Positions 9,252 to 11,662 of a stretch of DNA of 11,662 nt are shown here, one piece after another (positions within the stretch are counted from its first letter, which is position 1; the number at the start of each line of letters is the position of its first letter). The notes beneath the pieces are model-generated. The model saw only the letters and a program-made list of their open reading frames with translations. It was not told the origin of the DNA and made no database searches. Where the stretch lies: NCBI GenBank assembly GCA_022592435.1, contig JABYQS010000886.1:1-11662 (forward strand). The letters run 5' to 3'. Both the position numbers and the translations under genes were made by a program. This DNA comes from Cerioporus squamosus (lineage: Eukaryota; Basidiomycota; Agaricomycetes; Polyporales; Polyporaceae).

Positions 9252-10530
9252 ATGCTGCGCGACTCAGCACATCATCACGGCAAGCAAATGGATAAAGCGC
9301 TGTCACGCAAGGTCAAGCTCTTGTGCATCTGCAACCGGGCACATTTCGTTTCAGATTGCGTCTGTTCGTATGCGGAGATCAAGAGGGTGACTTGCTTCCC
9401 GTACAACGAGCAGCCAGATCTGGAAGAGTACATAAACGTATGCAGGGGTTTCCTTGAAACTGCGCATCCAAGAACTCTTGCAGAGCGTGCCGAACACGGG
9501 GATGGGGAAGCGTGTCTAGAGCTTGGTTTGATGTATGATATGGTACTTGTCCAGACGTCGCTCTTCACTTACCTCCCCATTCACAGGCTCATCGGTGGTA
9601 CGCTTGATTGTACCTATCCTAGTAGTATCGAGGGGGCCTTGCACCTTTACGACACCCTCACAGACAGTGTCGTTGCCGGTGACAGGTTTGTCAGCGATAG
9701 AGTTCCCAACGATGTGCTTACGAAGGCGCACTCCGCTGCAGCCTGGGCCTACTGGAGGGAGTGGAGCATCCCCGACAGGGAGGAGTTCGAGCGGGTATTC
9801 CGACACCGTGCCGTACTCAAACGCGAGTTCAATCCGAAGTGGCCCATCGAGATACAGCTGTTATTCTTCGCTGCAATCCATGCCAGTGTAAGCGCGGCTC
9901 TCGGTCTTGTCAACGAGGCGGTCCTCGACATCGGGTTCGCCTTCAAAGGATCCATGGAGCAGGTCGGCATCCAGGATGTTCGGTGCATGCAACAGTTCTC
10001 GGCGCTCTGGCGCGCGGTGAAGGCGAGGGAGGACGAGATCATTGAAGAGGAGCGCAGGTCAAGAGCCAAACAAGGGAAGACCCTGAGTGTGAGCAACTGT
10101 GTGGCGGAAGGGTGTCTGGTCAAAGGTGTTCTGCCCAGTACCTTGAGATGGTGTAGCGGAAGATGTCCGGTGGACCTGAAGCCATACTATTGCTCAAAGG
10201 CGTGTCAGAAGAAGGTGAGGCCTCACCATCTGGCAAGAGGAATTCAACTGATATCTGGTGTTGTAGGACTGGCCGGCGCACAAGATCATATGCAAGCCCG
10301 GTAGCATTGGGAAACAACCCCTTCTCGAGGAGAAGAAGGAGGAATTCACTATCCATTTCTGTAGCCTCATCCAGAGTATCGAAGGTGCTCCCGAGGATGC
10401 GGAAGCTAACATTGCTCAGCTCCCTCGACCCACGATCGACTTTCCCGGGTTCACCCTGGGAGGGCATCAGCAAAAGGGGGTCACCTCTAAAACCTCTAAA
10501 ACCTCTAATTTAGAGGTGTTAGAGGCTTAG
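9252..10530 (+). CDS. MYND-type zinc-finger protein, C-terminus replaced by a MITE
   Basis: Start ATG at 9252 has A at -3. Exons: 9252-9532, 9587-10214 and 10267-10530, giving 390 residues. The first intron (9533-9586, GTATGA...CACAG) is 54 nt, in frame and stop-free, so 408 residues is also possible. The second (10215-10266, GTGAGG...TTGTAG) is secure, because splicing restores the MYND tail YCSKACQKK-DWPAHKIIC. A weak Sel1-like stretch (ERAEHGDGEACLELGLM, then SIEGALHLYD) precedes the finger. Putative ligands are C265, C270, C283, C287, C296, C300, H308 and C312. The CX3CX7HX3C half is canonical and the first half is more widely spaced than usual. MYND fingers normally bind protein partners; the partner here is unknown. 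From codon 370 the frame enters the MITE, which supplies 21 residues and the TAG at 10528-10530. It is probably a truncated, possibly dying gene. Confidence 0.72.
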
Positions 10531-10698
10531 AGGTCCTAGAGGTTTTGTTGGTTTGGTAAATTCTTGATACCATCAGATGGGATTAAAACACATTTTCTGT
10601 GAGATTGAAAGTTCCTCCCCAGAACATTTTATGAACCTAACCTCTAACACCTCTGAGGAATTTTTTAGAGGTTTTAGAAGTGACCCCCATTTGCTGAT
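10466..10698. mobile_element. MITE, 233 bp, with 34-bp terminal inverted repeats
   Basis: Left TIR 10466-10499 (ATCAGCAAAAGGGGGTCACC onward) and right TIR 10665-10698 match as reverse complements at 32 of 34 positions. GGGC flanks both ends (10462-10465 and 10699-10702), an apparent 4-bp target-site duplication. The boundary is ambiguous: CATCAGC...GCTGATG with a GG duplication is equivalent. Inside are repeated CCTCTAA/TTAGAGG units. There is no transposase, so the element is non-autonomous and mobilised in trans. I cannot assign a superfamily. It sits in the last coding exon of the MYND gene and supplies its stop codon. Confidence 0.85.
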
Positions 10699-11042
10699 GG
10701 GCTGAACCACAAGCCCGCAATGCCTCTCTGCGGTCCGCAACTGTACAAGTTGTCCCAGTGCTTCTGAGTGTCTTCCCCAATGACTTAGCAGTGCTCAGAG
10801 TCCACGACCGGGAGCGGGTATCTGGAGGGTGCGAAGTAGTGGGGGGTCGACGCAGTATCACTATCAGTACGCCAGGAAACTCGTAAGTATCTGTACCTCG
10901 CGAGTATTCGCTTGCACGAGCATATTGACGAAATCATGTGAATGAAAAGGTCTTAATTAGCTGCACTTTGGCACTTGATCTCATGCGTAAAGCACAAAAC
11001 GGGTTCACAATGACGTTCAGCACAGGATGGCAAGTCGTATGA
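10698..11042 (+). pseudogene. Probable orphaned 3' exons of the MYND gene beyond the MITE
   Basis: Right of the element, one frame is open from 10698 to 10882 (AEPQARNASLRSATVQVVPV and onward) and runs exactly into a perfect donor, GTAAGTATC, at 10883. An acceptor TTAATTAG ends at 10960. Joining in phase (TC plus C) gives a further exon 10961-11042 (CTLALDLMRKAQNGFTMTFS and onward) ending in TGA. This reads as the original C-terminus of about 89 residues. Removing the MITE plus one GGGC copy (237 bp) leaves it one base out of frame, so a further 1-bp indel in the flanking G run is needed, or the link is wrong. The frame has no start codon of its own here. Confidence 0.45.
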
Positions 11043-11660
11043 TACTGGAGCTCAGCGGCCCTACTAGTACTACTGCTTCTTCGCGGACTGCATCGCCTTG
11101 CTCCTGCAATGCCTTCAATGTTGGCATGATCTCCAGCTGGACCAATGTCCACCAGGAGCGACACGACCAGTAAATGTATGCAGATGTGGGCTCGTTGCCG
11201 TACGCCGTGTAAGTACTCCGAGCCAATCGAGTTGGTCTTCCCATATGGCGTCACCCAGAACACCCTGACTGTTTCCCTCCCTCTGGGCCATAGCATTCGT
11301 AGTCCTCATCGCCTTTGGAGGGCTTGACAGTGCCGTCGGGATCGTCTCGACTGCACAGACGCTGCCGTGATAATTCAGATCATGAAGCATTTGTCCTCCT
11401 CAGTGTACCCGAGACTGACATCTTGTCCACCATGACCGTGATGTGATAGGACGTCGACTCGCACATGAGCCATGGCATAGGGTCGAGCGAGAGCGCCTGT
11501 AGTGCGGAACAGAGCCACATCGCTGCCCTTGAGCCAACCGCGCAACTTCTCGAGTGGGTTGGGCATGCCGCGCTTCCAATGCGTCTCGAAGGGGTATGTG
11601 TGGCACAGCCCAAAGTGAATGTGCCTCTTGAGGCAGGAACATCGGGTCAGAGAGCAGCTC
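11017..11660 (-). pseudogene. Decayed minus-strand gene entering from the right edge
   Basis: Protein-like segments follow one another in order along the minus strand but in changing frames. They are ELLSDPMFLPQEA (about 11660-11622), HIHFGLCHTYPFETHWKRG and NPLEKLRGWLKG (about 11625-11530), CESTSYHITVMVDKMSVSG (about 11465-11405), DEDYECYGPEGG (about 11310-11275), NSQGVLGDAIWEDQLDWLGV (about 11275-11215), and NEPTSAYIYWSCRSWWTLVQ (about 11210-11150). The last frame stays open through LEIMPTLKALQEQGDAVREE to a TGA at 11019-11017. At least four frame changes in 640 bp are too close together for introns, except perhaps one between MSVSG and DEDYE (GTACAC...CCAAAG). The segments feel like one lineage-specific fungal protein, but I cannot name the family. 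Confidence 0.45.
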
Positions 11661-11662
11661 CG

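Noticed and set aside
9543..9586. 44-nt intron GTACTT...CACAG in the MYND gene
   Set aside because: Splicing there shifts the frame to a TGA within seven codons. Retention or the 54-nt version beginning at 9533 keeps the reading frame.

Overview
The window looks like nuclear DNA from a filamentous basidiomycete, probably an agaricomycete such as a polypore. Genes are broken by many short introns (mostly 50-70 nt) with GT(A/G)NGT donors and CTNAN-like branch points. The central gene is a Zn2Cys6 transcription factor of a type I associate with mushroom-forming fungi, and the right part holds a MYND zinc-finger gene of a kind expanded in these fungi. No rRNA, tRNA, CRISPR or bacterial-type operon was seen.

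Layout. (1) 1-430, minus strand: the 5' end of an unrecognised gene running off the left edge, with a good start context and a TATA box at 491-497. (2) About 500-3300: a long region without a convincing gene, containing an old imperfect tandem duplication at 983-1202. (3) 3306-8292, plus strand: an intact gene of about 19 exons for a protein of about 1160 residues. It has a Q/P/G-rich N-terminus, a complete Cys6 zinc cluster split by an intron, a coiled-coil linker, an acidic/basic region and a fungal-specific transcription-factor domain. It is the only clearly healthy gene here. (4) 8293-9251: 3' UTR and intergenic DNA. (5) 9252-10530, plus strand: a MYND-finger gene whose reading frame runs into a 233-bp MITE (10466-10698, 34-bp terminal inverted repeats, apparent GGGC target duplication) and stops inside it. 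Probable remains of the original 3' exons lie beyond the element (10698-11042). (6) 11017-11660, minus strand: protein-like segments in changing frames, best read as a decayed gene running in from the right edge.

The genes do not form a pathway. The picture is a conserved regulator in a neighbourhood of decaying, lineage-specific genes, one of them broken by a non-autonomous transposon. I see no new defence or metabolic system. The most interesting points are the MITE truncation, an intron inside the zinc-cluster region with a 182-nt AG-free stretch, a GC-AG intron, and two in-frame stop-free intron candidates.
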